Of a stretch of 64,000 nucleotides of DNA, positions 49,503 to 61,549 are shown piece after piece; positions within the stretch are counted from its first letter, which is position 1, and every line of letters begins with the position of its first letter. Below the pieces are notes generated by a model. It saw only the letters and a list, made by a program, of their open reading frames with translations, was not told the origin of the DNA and ran no database searches. This DNA is from Paracyclopina nana (lineage: Eukaryota; Arthropoda; Copepoda; Cyclopoida; Cyclopettidae). Location of the stretch: contig JAGUCH010000003.1 in the NCBI GenBank assembly GCA_019096065.1, positions 10,230,001-10,294,000 of the forward strand, in the 5' to 3' direction. Position numbers and translations under genes: made by a program.

Positions 49503-52500
49503 ATGGCGCCCATTAGCGAAAAGCCGGTGATCATGAGCGAGGAGCACGCGGCGAATCTTTGCCCCTTTGCCAATTACCCTCCCGTCGCCCCTGTAGTCGT
49601 TTCTTCCAAGGTTCGCAAATCTTCCGCCAACAAAGCGAGGATTTCCATCGGCGAAACCGGCCTCAGTGTCCCGCCAAACTTGCCCTCCAGGTGCACTTGG
49701 AAAGTGGGCTCTGCCGAGGAAAACCCTCATACCCTGGACCAAAGGTACGTAATAGCACTTTTTTGGGGAGACTTTTTTTCTCACCGAAAATCAAGCTGTA
49801 AAATGTCCTACATATAATACTGCGTTTTTTGCCCGACAGACGTCAACTAGAATGTTAAATGTCCGACAGGTTTTGTCAAGTTGAAAAATGTCCGACACAT
49901 TCCTTTGTACCGATTCTTTTAAGATTTTTTTAAAAGTCTAAAATTTTAGTCTTGCAACTATGCAAAATGTGTCGGGCAAAAATGCACTTGTCGCCAAAAT
50001 ATGTCTTTCATTTTGCTAGTTCACCATATGTGTCGTGCAAAAAATACGCTTGTCGCCAAAATCGTGGCCGCCATTTTGAATTTTTTCGTATGTCTGGCAA
50101 AAAATGCGCTTATCGGAAAAAATTGTGTCGGTCATTAAGCAACTGCACCAAATGTGTCGGACATTTCACAACGTGACGAAATGTGTCGGACAAAATGACG
50201 CAGCCCCTTTTCCTTAACTCGTCTAACAAATGTAAACAAAAGCTCAATTATTTTTCATCAGGCCAGCCAAGAGCGGAATTCGTTCCACGGTGCTGGAATG
50301 TATTGGAGATACTCCCTTGGTGAGGGTAAACAAAATATCCAAGGACGAAGGCCTCGAATGCGAATTGCGTAAGCCAACCAAAATTCGGAAAATGAACTCA
50401 AAATGCTGATGAAAAAATTATCTTTCAAGTGGCCAAGTGCGAATTTTTCAATGCCGGAGGCAGCGTGAAGGATCGGATTGCCAAGAGGATGGTTGAGGAT
50501 GCCGAGAAAGCCGGACTGCTCAAGCCTGGAGCCACAATCATTGAGCCCACCTCTGGTAACACTGGCATCGGCCTGGCGCTCGCCACCGCCGTCAAAGGCT
50601 ACAGGTGCATCATTGTTTTGCCGGAGAAAATGAGCGCTGAGAAGGTGGACGTGCTGAGAGCGCTCGGTGCTGAGATCGTCCGCACGCCCACCTCAGCCAC
50701 CTTCGACTCGCCCGAAAGCCACATCTCAGTGGCTCAGCGGCTGAACCTTCAAATTCCCAATTCCATCATACTGGATCAGGTGAGAGCCCGAGTCAAAAGT
50801 CTAACCAGTCGCGCGAGGCGGCGCGACTTTTTTAAGGCCATTTATAACACTTTTTCAGGATTTACGTAGCAGGGCTGATGCAGTGTTTGATGTACTTTCT
50901 TGGCACTTTGCGGTTAGATTCATTATCTTCATCATTTTCTTGTTTTGCTGCAGTACCGTAATCCTGGTAATCCTCTGGCTCATTACGACAGCACAGCCGA
51001 GGAAATAATTGAACAGTGTGGGGGAAAAGTGGACATGGTGGTGCTGGGAGCTGGCACGGGAGGAACAGTTACAGGTAATAAAAATCATAGTCTACCTTGA
51101 TTAATGATGCCAACTTTTTTTCCTTTGTGAGCAAAATTATACAAGTTCATTTTTTTCATTTTTCAACTCAGCAGGTTGTGGTTTATAACTGCTTCTTTTT
51201 TTGCCAGTTAGGATGTCTTTTTTTATCAGACCACATACTCTATTAGGGCTAAGTAACAGCCTATTTTAAGGCAAGGTTGTCGTCAATTTATTTCCAAGAA
51301 CTCCTCAAATACGCCATAAGCGCGTGGCTTAAAAAATGGCCTAAATTGTATAGCATTTTTTGCTGGATTAGGCTCTCAGCATAATCCGAAAAGAACAATC
51401 TAGTGTGGTATAATCAGATATGCCCAGAAATCTATTTCCAACCTTATTATTTAGGCATTGGCAGGAAATTGAAGGAGAAATGTCCTGAATGCATCGTGGT
51501 GGGAGTTGACCCTGAGGGATCGATTTTGGCCCAGCCCGAGTCTCTGAATAAATCAGAGGTCACATATTATGATGTCGAGGGCACAGGCTACGACTTTATT
51601 CCCACTGTGCTGGACCGGTCCGTTGTGGACGAGTGGCGCAAGTCCAATGATCGGGCCTCTTTTCGGATGGCCCGAAAATTAATCCGCGAGGAAGGGCTTC
51701 TTTGCGGTGGCAGCTCTGGCGCCGCCATGTCTGTGGCGGTCGAGGCTGCCAAGAGCCTCAGAAAGGGCCAAAAGTGTGTGGTCATCATGCCTGACTCAGT
51801 GAGGAATTACATGACCAAGTTCCTCAATGATCAGTGGCTGGCTGAGCGGGATATCATCCAACTTGAGCAAGAGAGGCTTTGGTGAGTTTAGAAAGCTCCT
51901 CAATGTATTTCATGCTAAAAATCTTAAGGGATCTTTCTGCTCTCAAAATCAGTTTAAATTTGCCATTGACATGATGACAAAATTGTAGCTCTCTTTTTCA
52001 ACATAATCCAAAATGTCATTTTAACTTTACAAGTCATCTTTGGTTAAATATAATTTTTTAGAATGTTCAATGTCAGTTTGATGGACTGACAGCTTAATTG
52101 AAAAATTGCAAAATAGTCTCATGAACTTAGACTTAGATCTTATAAACTTAAAAACTTTGTGAAAAAACTTGATTAGTTCTGCTTTGAGTTGTAATTAGAG
52201 CTGGAAACAGAAGTAATTATATTTCTTTTCATTTTCAGGTGGTTTGATGAGAAAGTCTCCTCCATGGATTTGTCTGCTCCACTGAGCATTTCACCTGATT
52301 TGAGCGTGGAGCAAACAATCAACATAATGAATAGCGAAGGCTATGATCAGCTGCCTGTCATTGATGCAACTGGGTATGATGATGATGCTTTCACTCAATA
52401 GCATGGATTCTTTTGACTTTTCTCTGCAGGAAAATTGAAGGAGTGGCCACTTTGGGCAGCCTGAAGGCCAAAGCTCTCAAGGGGAATGTAATGAAAAGTG

Positions 52501-52912
52501 ACCTTGTGGTGAAGGCCATCTACAAGACCTTCAAGAAAGTGACCCTGGATACAACCCTGGAGAAGCTGGACAGGATCCTGGACAAAGAGCATTTTGCTTT
52601 GGTAGTGCATCATCAAAGAGTTTGTAAGCTTCCCCTCAGACCTGAAAATGTTGGAGTAATCCAATTTAGCTTTTTTCGTGTGTGTTATTTCCAGATGTGT
52701 CTGAAAGTGAAGTACTGGAGAAGGAAGTCATTGTTGGCATTGTGACTGACATTGATTTGCTGCATCATGTGGCCAAAATTGCTGCCACAACGCACAGCGG
52801 ATCCAGCTCTGGAGGTAAACAACAAACAGCTGACAGCCATACTTTTACTCAAGCTCGATTTATTCCAGTTCAAACTCCCAACAATGAACTGGAGGATCAG
52901 AAAAGCAACTAA
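49503..52912 (+). CDS. CBS: Cystathionine beta-synthase
   Basis: It condenses homocysteine and serine to cystathionine using PLP (transsulfuration, cytosol). Eight exons: 49503-49744, 50262-50368, 50430-50779, 50954-51074, 51455-51881, 52239-52373, 52430-52623 and 52695-52912; phases close to 597 residues, close to the usual 550-560. The N-terminal heme site is present: [13 protein letters not shown] (Cys and His 12 apart; 13 in human). The PLP lysine is in [11 protein letters not shown], the phosphate loop is [11 protein letters not shown] and GTGGT. The C-terminal CBS domain pair lies in exons 6-8 ([44 protein letters not shown]). AATAAA lies at 52981. The first intron has an internal degenerate repeat around 49860-50190. 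No frame breaks. Confidence 0.98.
49810..50200. repeat. Degenerate repeat in CBS intron 1
   Basis: Blocks like AATGTGTCGGACAAAATG and GTCGGGCAAAAATGCACTTG recur at roughly 60-66 bp spacing (about 49860, 49965, 50030, 50090, 50150 and 50175), with a matching inverted form, TGTCCGACA, near 49860-49890. The copies are imperfect and have no coding meaning. Confidence 0.55.
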
Positions 52913-53619
52913 GAAGGCAAATTTTGCATACAGCCTGACTGCTGGACAAATAAGTTACTGTAATCTCTTGAAATAACAGGAATAAACTTTGACTTTCATA
53001 TCTCAGTTATGGTGTTTGCTATGTCAATTATGCAGCTGTTTGCCATTAGAAAACGTGACTTGGTCATATTATCCGTTTTTAAATATAAGATTACAATTGC
53101 TTTTGTCAAGAAATGCCAGTAGCTTATACATTTCCATGAACATTTCTGCATTTGATATCTTCTACGCCATCAACTAGCCAAAAAGATATTGAGAAAGCCT
53201 TTGCTTTGGCCTTTTGAAGATCCAAATTAACTTTTTCACCTTTCTTATCTAAAACAGGCCTTCAAAAATGTCAATCTATGAGTAAAGTTGGAAAAGAAAA
53301 CTCGATAAATTAAAGAATATTTCTGCTCTTTCAGAGAACAGGTAACCCTAAGCTTCAAGTTGAAAAAAGGTAAATGACATTTTTAAAAATAATTCTGCTT
53401 TGTCACTTTTGCCCGTCTTCACAAAGCTTCTCATAGTCATCTAAGAAATGCCAAAATCGCACTCTGAAGCAATAAACAACCCTGGCAACGCTCACGCCTT
53501 GAATATTCAAAACAAATGAAACAAAGCAAACAAAAGTGAAACTGGAAAAACCTCGCTATAATCCAAAATTACACTAAGCGGCTTAAAACTTTAACTGAGA
53601 CATTAATCTGTGCTTTATT
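52913..53619. other. Intergenic, nothing recognised
   Basis: The convergent 3' ends of CBS (AATAAA at 52981) and the ankyrin gene meet here. No further gene is visible. Confidence 0.5.
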
Positions 53620-56600
53620 TCATCTGCTCTCAATTTGAGGTATCACATTTTGCCCTTGCTGTTGCTTAAACTGGATTTTCTCGGCTCGATCATTGAACAC
53701 ACTATTTTTGCGCTGGTTTATGGTAAAGGTGACGTAATACTTTTTGGACTTGTCCAAATTCTCAGTGGGCAATTTGACTTTGTGCAATTGGCTTCCATGC
53801 TTCAGTTCAAGAGTTAGAGGTGTAGAGGGATCAAAAGTGGACTGAGATGTCAAAGGCTCCTCTTCAGTGAATTTCGGCCTTTCTCGGCGTTTTCCAGCCT
53901 TCTTTGAGTGGTTTCGGCCATTATCAATTTTGGGCAGGACCACATTGCGCCCTTGGATGGCTTTTTCTGAAAGAGGCCAAATTTCATGAAAAAATGCCAC
54001 AAAAGCGAATTGTTGCTTTTTAGCTTAAAGGTGGTAAAAATAAGCACCTTTTCAATAGATAATGAATTTTTGCTTACTTTTGGGCACACATGGGACCCCA
54101 GTGTAGGCATGAGTGGCATGGTGACATCTATGGGTGATGTTGGTGCAATCACTGGCATCATGGCTGCAAGAGCCTCTGAAGGCCGCTTCATAAGCTCTAT
54201 GTAGGGGAGCACAGTCGATGCCGTGCTTTTTCAGGGCTGAGGCCAACCTTTCTAATTCCTCAGCTTGTGGTCCATGCTCAAATCGAGGGGGCTTCAGAGG
54301 ATAATAAGCTGAAGCCTCGTTGATATGTCGTAGTTGATCTAAAAATAGGATATTACATTTCCTTTTCATTAACAAGATTATTTTCAAGCATCGTACTATC
54401 GTACACACTCAAATAATAAGGAGTATTTGATTTTTGTCAAAAAAGGCTTACTTCTATGCGAGGACTTTCTTGACTTGGACTCAATCATGACTTGCACTTC
54501 TCTGGAGAATTGCCTGTTGTTACTACTGGATAATAAGCCTGGCATTGACCTCGGCCTTCGTCCATATTGAGTTGACCTCAGTTGACCTGAAACTCATCTA
54601 ATGGCAGCAAAACACACATCCAAGGGAAAACAGGCATAACGTGCACACATTGAGAACTATTGCACACTGAACACCTTTTGAAAAATATTCAAGTAATACT
54701 TACTGTAGAGATACTTTTCAAATTCCTTGAAGGTGAAAGGCCCGTCGTAATTCCGAAGGCCAGCCAAGCTTTGCACCGTTTTTGAATAGGAATCTGACAG
54801 CCTTTTCACCATAAGCTGCTCGTTGGCTCTGCCAGCCCTAATTTGGAGCCTTTTTAGCTCCAGCAATTCCTCAAAGATCTTCCGCTCCATTTGGAACCTG
54901 AAAGTGCAATCAAAAGTTTGTTTTTCGCTGGGGCTGCTTCAAAGGCACGAGAAACTTTGCTTTAAGTAGAAAGAGGCTTAGCGAAAACTTTCAGGGGCCA
55001 CTTATTAATATTCTCACCGAAGTAATATTTTTTAGCTCTTGCAAAAAATCCAACTTTGTTACATAAAAAATAAAAAAAAATAAGACAGAGTCAGATTCAT
55101 GATGAGCTTTATAATTAATGATTCAAAAGAAAACCTAATGAAGATACCTTTAATTTAATTCTAATTTTTAAAAAATCCAAGTCTTGTTCATAAAAATCCT
55201 ACAGTGACATAATCAGAGTCTTATTCCCTAAAAAGTCGACAGCAAACTTCAGTTAACTGTGCTGAAACCAAGAGAAATTTTTCGAGTAGGTCACTGAGTG
55301 TGAATTATGTGAGCCATGCTCAATGCTATTTTTGGCAATGAAAAATGAAGAAGTCTTTATGAAGATGTTATTCCTATGCATTACTTTCTAAGGCTGTTCT
55401 GCACGTGTATGGCAACGCTCGGAGCCTCTTCTCCACTTGTGTGAGGCCTCTCCATTTCTCTTCCTCCACTTACGTAAGCCAGTCGATCAATATCTCCATT
55501 CCTAGAAAAGAATCAATTGTGAGGCTAATCATGGGCATCATATTCATATTCCAAAAATGTGATTACTGTTCTGAATCTCAACTGAAAAAAAAAACAAAAA
55601 TAATGCAAAGAAATTGGATTTAGGTAAAAATTATCATAAAAGCTGAGAAATTGTTGCCAAGTCAACAAAATCATCATTTTGAGTCTGGATGGATGAACAA
55701 AAAGGAGTGTCTACTTGCAAAATTGAACAAGTTATAAAATAATCATAAAATAATATTTTACCTTGCTTCAGCACCAAAATCTGGAGGCAAATTTGAAGAA
55801 ATGAGCTCTGGCTTCTCAGCTATTCTCATCATTTTGAGATCATCTATTGGAGGTTGAAGACCATCTGTTATTGCTTTTAATAGAGGACTGCTGAAGGATC
55901 TGCTGCTTTCCTCAGCCAAGCCCAAATAATCACCACCAATTCCAGAATCCTTAAAAGTAAAATCTGACTCACTCTCAGGCACCAATTGGCTGCTTGGTTC
56001 TTCGCTTGATCCCATTTTATCCATCTTAGGCACCTTAAAAAAACATGGGAAAAAGTTTTAAAGTTTATCAGAAAAGTGAGATTTTTAACACGAAAAGTGG
56101 ATTAAGAAACATGCAAACTTTTTAAAGAGTTCAAGCTGAATTATTACTTGAAAATCTTCATTTTCTCGCATTAGAGTTCTTGTTTGACATCTTTCTGGCA
56201 GTGGCTCTGGTGGAAAGTATTGAGGATTGACTGGTTTCATGCTTGGTTCTACTAGAGTTTGAATATGTTCTGTTGGCTTCTGAGTATGTTCTACTGGCTT
56301 TTGTATTGGCTTTGGATCTGGCTCAGCTGGAGCAGCCATAGGTTCATCAGATTCCACAAGTTTTCCATTAGGTTCCACTTGTTCAGCTTCAGGTTCTACT
56401 GGTTCAACCTCAGGCTCTATTAGGTCAACCTCAGGTTCCACAGGGTTAACCTCAGGTTCCACAGGGTTAACCTCAGGTTCCACAGGGTTAACCTCAGGTT
56501 CTTCTGGGTTAACCTCAGGTTCCACAGGGTTAACATCAGGTTCTTCTGGGTTAACATCAGGCTCTACTGGTTCAACCTCAGGTTCTACTGGCTCAGCCTC

Positions 56601-59039
56601 GGGTTCCATTTGCTCTACTTCAGGTTCTAATGGTTCAACATCAGGATCTGCAGGTTCGAAATCATGTTCTGAAGGCTTTTGATCTGGTTCGCCCTGAGGC
56701 TCAACCGGTTTCTCCTCCTCCTCCTCAATTGGATCTGTCATTACTTCTTTATTTTCAAGCTCCGCTTGTGATGTCTGTAAAATTGAGCATTTTTTCTAAG
56801 AATTCCAGTTTTGGGGGAGAACTAAAGGTCATTGGGTCCAGCTAAAGCTTGATGCATCAAACAAAAACTATTTTTGGAGATTAAGTAAAATAAACTGATA
56901 AGGAAAAAATATTTTTACCGTAGCATCACCAAAAATGGAGCCCCTTTTTAACAAATCATAAAAGTATAACTTTGAAAAAAAGTCACTTTGGATTTTTTCA
57001 ATGGGTTTCATAAATATTTGTCAACAAATAAAAAGCTTCCTCAACTGAAGAAAAGCAGTTCGGTAAAGCATCTCTTATATATATGTTGAACTGTAGACTT
57101 TTTGTTTGAGAAGATAAAAAGATTTTTGGATCCATTTTCACTGCAAGCATCAACATGGTAAGTTGCATTTTGAAGGGAATTTTTACTTGAGTTTCTCTAG
57201 CTTCAAGTTCCACTGGTTCAGGCTCAGGTTCTTGGTCAGTTTGGGTAAAAATGGAGAAAACTTGTGTGGCAGTAGTAGAGGCAATCTTGCTAATGACTTT
57301 CTCTTCTTCTTCTTCTGCTTTGTGAATTTCCACTGAAATTTGCTGCTGTTCCTCCTCTTCTGACACAACTTTCACCAAAGAAACCTTGGAGAAAATAAGA
57401 GATGCACACAGGAGGAGAAAAGCACTCAGAAAAAGGTGCAATAAGATTGCTTTTTTCACACAAAAAAATATTTGGCAGAATTTTAGTTTAATTAATTGCT
57501 TTAGCTCATCCATGCAAATGAGAAAAAAGCAATTCTTGAGAAGAAGTTGTAAAACACTCCCAGGCAAAAAAGTGAAAAAGAAAATTGAGGAAAACATTAC
57601 CTGCTTTGAAGAGGTTTCTTGCAAATAGGTCTTGTTGTCAGTCAAAGCTCTGAAATTGTTCATGGATAAAAATCTGAATACATTTTTTTATTGCTTTGTC
57701 CCAATCACCTTTCTAGGGCTTTCTGCAGGGCACTTTTGTTGGTGAGTTTGGAGGCTGGCAAACCTCCATGTAATTGAATATATTTTGCACAACCTCTATT
57801 TCCTCTGTATAAGGCAGCATCCAATGGAGTCATTAAGTGGCCTTTAGAATTTCTCATAATTGAATTGACCAAAGCTTGGTTATCAATAAGGAGCTAGTTG
57901 AAGAAATAATTATACTCAGTAAAATTCTGAAATTGAAGGCTACAGCATTTTTACCTTGCACATTTCAACATTATTGCCAAGGGCAGCAATGTGCAAAGGA
58001 CATTTTCCATCATTGTTTGAAGCATTGATGCATTCAGGCTTCTGGCTCAAAATCCACCTTACTAAATCCTTTTTACCAGAATGGACAGCTTCATGCAGTG
58101 GCAAATCCCCTCTTATATTAGGAACCCATAAGTCGGCCCCATTAAAGGCCAGGATCTTGACAGCCTCTAATTGGCCCTTGGCAGCCCCACAGTGGGCTGG
58201 AGTGCGACCTTTCCTGTCTTGCTTGTTAGCATTGGCTCCAAAGCCGAGCAGAAGGCTGGCGCACTGGGGGTGACCAAGAGTGACTGCGTAGAACAACGGT
58301 GTGCTACCGTTTTGGTCCGTTACGTCCACTTCGGAGCCGCACAGACCAACCAATGTCTCTACGCAGTCGTGGTGGCCCCTTGAAGCGGCGCAGTGTAGCG
58401 CTGTGAGACTGTCTTTGTCAATAGACTCTACGGAGGCGCCAGCATTGACAAGGCTTAGAATTGCATCAGAGCTCCCTAATCAAAAAATTATTGTAAAATG
58501 TTGATAACCTAAAATTGTGCAAGTCCTACCTAAAAAAGGGCTGTAATTTTTCAAGGGTAAGGAGCATAAATTACATCAGGACTTTGAAATGCTACAACAA
58601 GCACTCCTACATTAAAAATACTTTTTGCTTAAATTTTGAAGGCATAAAGTAGACTCTAAGACAAGTTTAAGTAAAAAATTGATTGAAAGCTCCTTTTCAA
58701 AAGCTTTTATCCAAGAGAAAGCAACTTTATTTGAACGTAATTTGAAGATAAGGAACATAGATAGACTTGGAAGATGGTAAACTGAAGGTTCTGACATACC
58801 TGCACTTGCTGCCCACATTAATGGCTGCCTCCCATCATGATCCACTGCTGAGACATTGACTTCGTGACTCAGTAACTTCCTCAGCACAGTGAGTCCCACT
58901 TTTGAGTCATGTCCCATCTCAGAGTTGGGCCCACACATTTGAGCCGCATAATGCAGGGGAAAGGCGCCATGAATGTCAGGAGTATTGGGGTTGGCACCAG
59001 CCTTGATCAGAATGTCCAAAACCTGGATTTCTCCACACA
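53620..59039 (-). CDS. Ankyrin-repeat protein with Glu-Pro repeats, 5' incomplete
   Basis: Supported exons in transcript order: 59039-58800, 58475-57955, 57893-57709, 57649-57601, 57384-57187, 56774-56148, 56033-55762, 55501-55474, 54897-54704, 54586-54452, 54338-54078 and 53966-53620. The first three exons encode at least eight ankyrin repeats (GAFPLHYAAQ, LTALHCAASRGHHDCVETL, GSTPLFYAVTLGHPQCASLL, GRTPAHCGAAKGQLEAV, GKCPLHIAALGNN). An acidic, Gln/Glu-rich stretch follows, then about 20 short repeats of EPEV.P.EP type in 56774-56148, and a tail with LKRLQIRAGRANEQLM and a basic end (stop at 53620). The repeat type fits inversin/ANKRD scaffolds, but I cannot name it. The AG acceptor before 59039 means more 5' exons exist farther right, beyond the BHMT gene. 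One phase mismatch (55474 to 54897) suggests a missed small exon. Confidence 0.82.
56200..56700 (-). repeat. Glu-Pro coding repeat in the ankyrin protein
   Basis: On the coding strand the unit GAACCTGAGGTTAACCCTGT and variants recur about twenty times (PVEPEVNPVEPEVNP...), with 18-bp spacing dominant. It is a coding minisatellite that keeps the frame. Length polymorphism is expected at such a locus. Confidence 0.85.
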
Positions 59040-59063
59040 CTGAAACAAACAGAAAAATTTCAG

Positions 59064-60427
59064 GCTGAGCTGCTGAGGCGTTTGAGGGCGGGTGAAGTTA
59101 TCTTGGGGGATGGGAGCTACACAATGACTCTGGAAAAACGTGGCTATGTCCTATGCAATGCTTGGACTCCGGAAGCCAGTGTTGAACATCCAGAAGCTGT
59201 GAAACAATTGGCTATTGAATTTGCCAGAGCTGGAGGCGACATCACCCAGACATATTCCTTCTTTTCTGATGACAAAAGACTTCAAGAATGGCATGGAGAC
59301 GATGTTCCCAAGGTGATTTATATAATATTAATCTTGCAACAAAAGGCCTCCTTTCAGTCTGGTTCATTTTCAGTGTAATGAGATCAATGAGGCAGCTTGC
59401 AAAAATGCCAAAAGCATTGCCAAGAGCAAAAACACTCTGGTTGCAGGAGGAATTTCAATGACTGACATTTACCAGGCAACACGAAATAAGGCTCAAACTG
59501 TGGAAGAGCTCAAAACTGCAACCAAAGTTTTGATTGACAACGATGTGGATTTCATCATTTGTGAAGTATTGCAGAGCAATTTGGTTTTAAGGCTTTCAAA
59601 AAAATCTGCATAATTGCTGTTGTGAAGTATTTCAGAAATGTTGAGGAAATGGAATGGGCCATTGAGCATGTGAAAACCTACGGAAAACCTGTGGCAGCCA
59701 CCATGTGCATAGGCTCCAATGGTGATGAGGATGGAGTCTCTTTGGCTGAGTGTGGAGTCAGAATGGCCAAAGCTGGAGCTGACTTGATTGGACTCAATTG
59801 CCTTTTTGACCCCTTTGTCACCCTGGAGAACATGAAAGTCATCAAGGAAGCCTTGGTCAAGGAAAACCTCGATACTTTCCTCATGTGTCAACCCTTGGGT
59901 TACAAGGTTCCAGATGCTGGAGACTTTGGATGGATCAACATCCCTGAATTCCCCTATGCTATTGAGCCAAGGCAAATCACAAGGATTGAAGCTGCCCAAT
60001 ATGCTAGAAAAGCCTATGACTTGGGAGTTAGGTACATTTGCTACATAAAAAACATTAACAGCACCTCTTAATAACTAGAAATTCTTAGGTATATTGGTGG
60101 TTGCTGTGGATTTGAGCCCTACCATCTTAGAGCTATGGCAGAGGAATTGATCGTTGAAAGGGGCAAAATTCCAGAGGCCTCCAAGAAATCCGAGTTCACT
60201 AGAAACATGTTTATGGCAGCTAAAAGATGCGAAGCAAGACCAGACAGATATGCCAACAAGTAAGGGAATTGCAAGGTTTTTCACCATCTTTATTCATTTT
60301 GCTCATTTTCTTTAGGGACAGCAAAGATTTCTGGTTCAACCTAGTACCATGCACTGGGAGGCCTTTGTCTGGTTCCATGAACAAGCAAAGTGATCCGCAA
60401 TGTGTCAAAGCTTCAGTTCTTCAATAG
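59064..60427 (+). CDS. BHMT: Betaine-homocysteine S-methyltransferase, 5' incomplete
   Basis: It remethylates homocysteine with betaine, giving methionine and dimethylglycine (cytosol). Exons 59064-59312, 59374-59565, 59628-60031, 60089-60259 and 60316-60427 give 375 residues in phase. Family landmarks: [18 protein letters not shown], the Zn Cys in GLNCLFDP, then [10 protein letters not shown] (the paired Zn Cys), [19 protein letters not shown] and PEFPYAIEP. The human enzyme has about 16 more N-terminal residues; that short first exon must lie upstream and is not seen. The first AG acceptor (59061-59063) lies 24 bp from the acceptor of the opposite-strand ankyrin gene, so the two genes interlock. 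The 3' ends of this and the cathepsin B gene overlap by 15 coding bases. Confidence 0.97.
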
Positions 60428-61429
60428 AGGCAACGAAGCAATGATAGTGGATTCAATGTCACAATGGTTGGAGCCACGAAGGATCTTGAAGGTGCCATTG
60501 CTCCCCCAATATGTATTCCAGCTGTTTGCCACCAGCCAATAAGGAGTCCCAATCTCCTGGCCCCATCCAAGAATGCGAACTGCATGCCCTCCGATTAACT
60601 TTCCAGACACATGCTGATACACGCCAGATTTGTAACTGACAAAATCAGAATAAACCTCCATTGCACCTTCAACTGGTCCATTTGTCATGATCTCATGCAT
60701 GATATTCTCAGCATTCTCATCAATCAAGTATGGCTCTTGTCCAAACGTCAAGTCGTCAGCATAGGATTTTCCGTAGGCAGTATTGTCACACTTGCGATGA
60801 CATTGAGGAGTTGATACTTCATCCTCATCACAAGCACCTTGGCCAGTGACATGATGTTTGCATGGTTTGATCTGATATGGCTGGCATCCAACATGAGATC
60901 CATAAAGGCCACCCGAGACAATTCCTGAGTAGTTCCAATAGCGCCAAGCAGCTCCGGGAGATCCTCCATCACATCCAAAACCACAAGAAGAGCAGCAGGA
61001 TAGCAAGTTTTCAGGAGATACCAGGGATTGAACTTGATTGTTTGGCGAGTGAATGCACATTCGATCAGACATGGCTGAGGCCGCTCCAAAAGCCCAACAT
61101 GATCCACATCCTCCTTGATCCCAAATCAATGAAATTGATCCGCACTTGGGCCATTTTTTTCTTGAATCAAATTCAACGGGCAATTGGCTTTGGCTAGCAA
61201 AAAATTGCTTTTTCCGTTGAGGCAAGTCTTGTTTGTAGTCAACATGCAAGCCCATGAGACTTTTGATAAAGTTGGTAGAAGTTTCAGGGTCAAAATTGTG
61301 ACCTGCAGTCCATGTTGTGGCCTTCTTATTGATCACGTCAATAAATTGCCTAGACACAATGTAGTTTTGAATTCTCTTAGATTCGGCCAAAGCAGCCAAA
61401 AAAACTAAGAAAATTGATGCCAGCCTCAT
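60413..61429 (-). CDS. Cathepsin B-like cysteine protease 1
   Basis: It is a papain-family protease of the lysosome or gut. It is a single-exon gene of 338 residues, with a signal peptide (MRLASIFLVFLAALA), propeptide and mature domain. The catalytic Cys is in [19 protein letters not shown], His in GGHAVRILGWG, Asn in NSWNTYWG. The occluding loop His pair is kept (PCKHHVTG), as in exopeptidase cathepsin B, and the Cys pattern ([19 protein letters not shown]) is intact. The C-terminal His region reads RGSNHCDIES, where human has HCGIES. The stop codon overlaps the last codons of BHMT. Confidence 0.97.
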   Translation of the reverse strand: MRLASIFLVFLAALAESKRIQNYIVSRQFIDVINKKATTWTAGHNFDPETSTNFIKSLMGLHVDYKQDLPQRKKQFFASQSQLPVEFDSRKKWPKCGSISLIWDQGGCGSCWAFGAASAMSDRMCIHSPNNQVQSLVSPENLLSCCSSCGFGCDGGSPGAAWRYWNYSGIVSGGLYGSHVGCQPYQIKPCKHHVTGQGACDEDEVSTPQCHRKCDNTAYGKSYADDLTFGQEPYLIDENAENIMHEIMTNGPVEGAMEVYSDFVSYKSGVYQHVSGKLIGGHAVRILGWGQEIGTPYWLVANSWNTYWGSNGTFKILRGSNHCDIESTIIASLPLLKN

Positions 61430-61549
61430 GGTGGTGTAAACGTTTCAGCAACTATTGATAGACTGATTCAATAACCACACGCGACGATAGAAAAGATGCC
61501 AAGCGTTGTAATCCTCAAGGGACATAATTTAGGTAGCGTTTATTATTAA

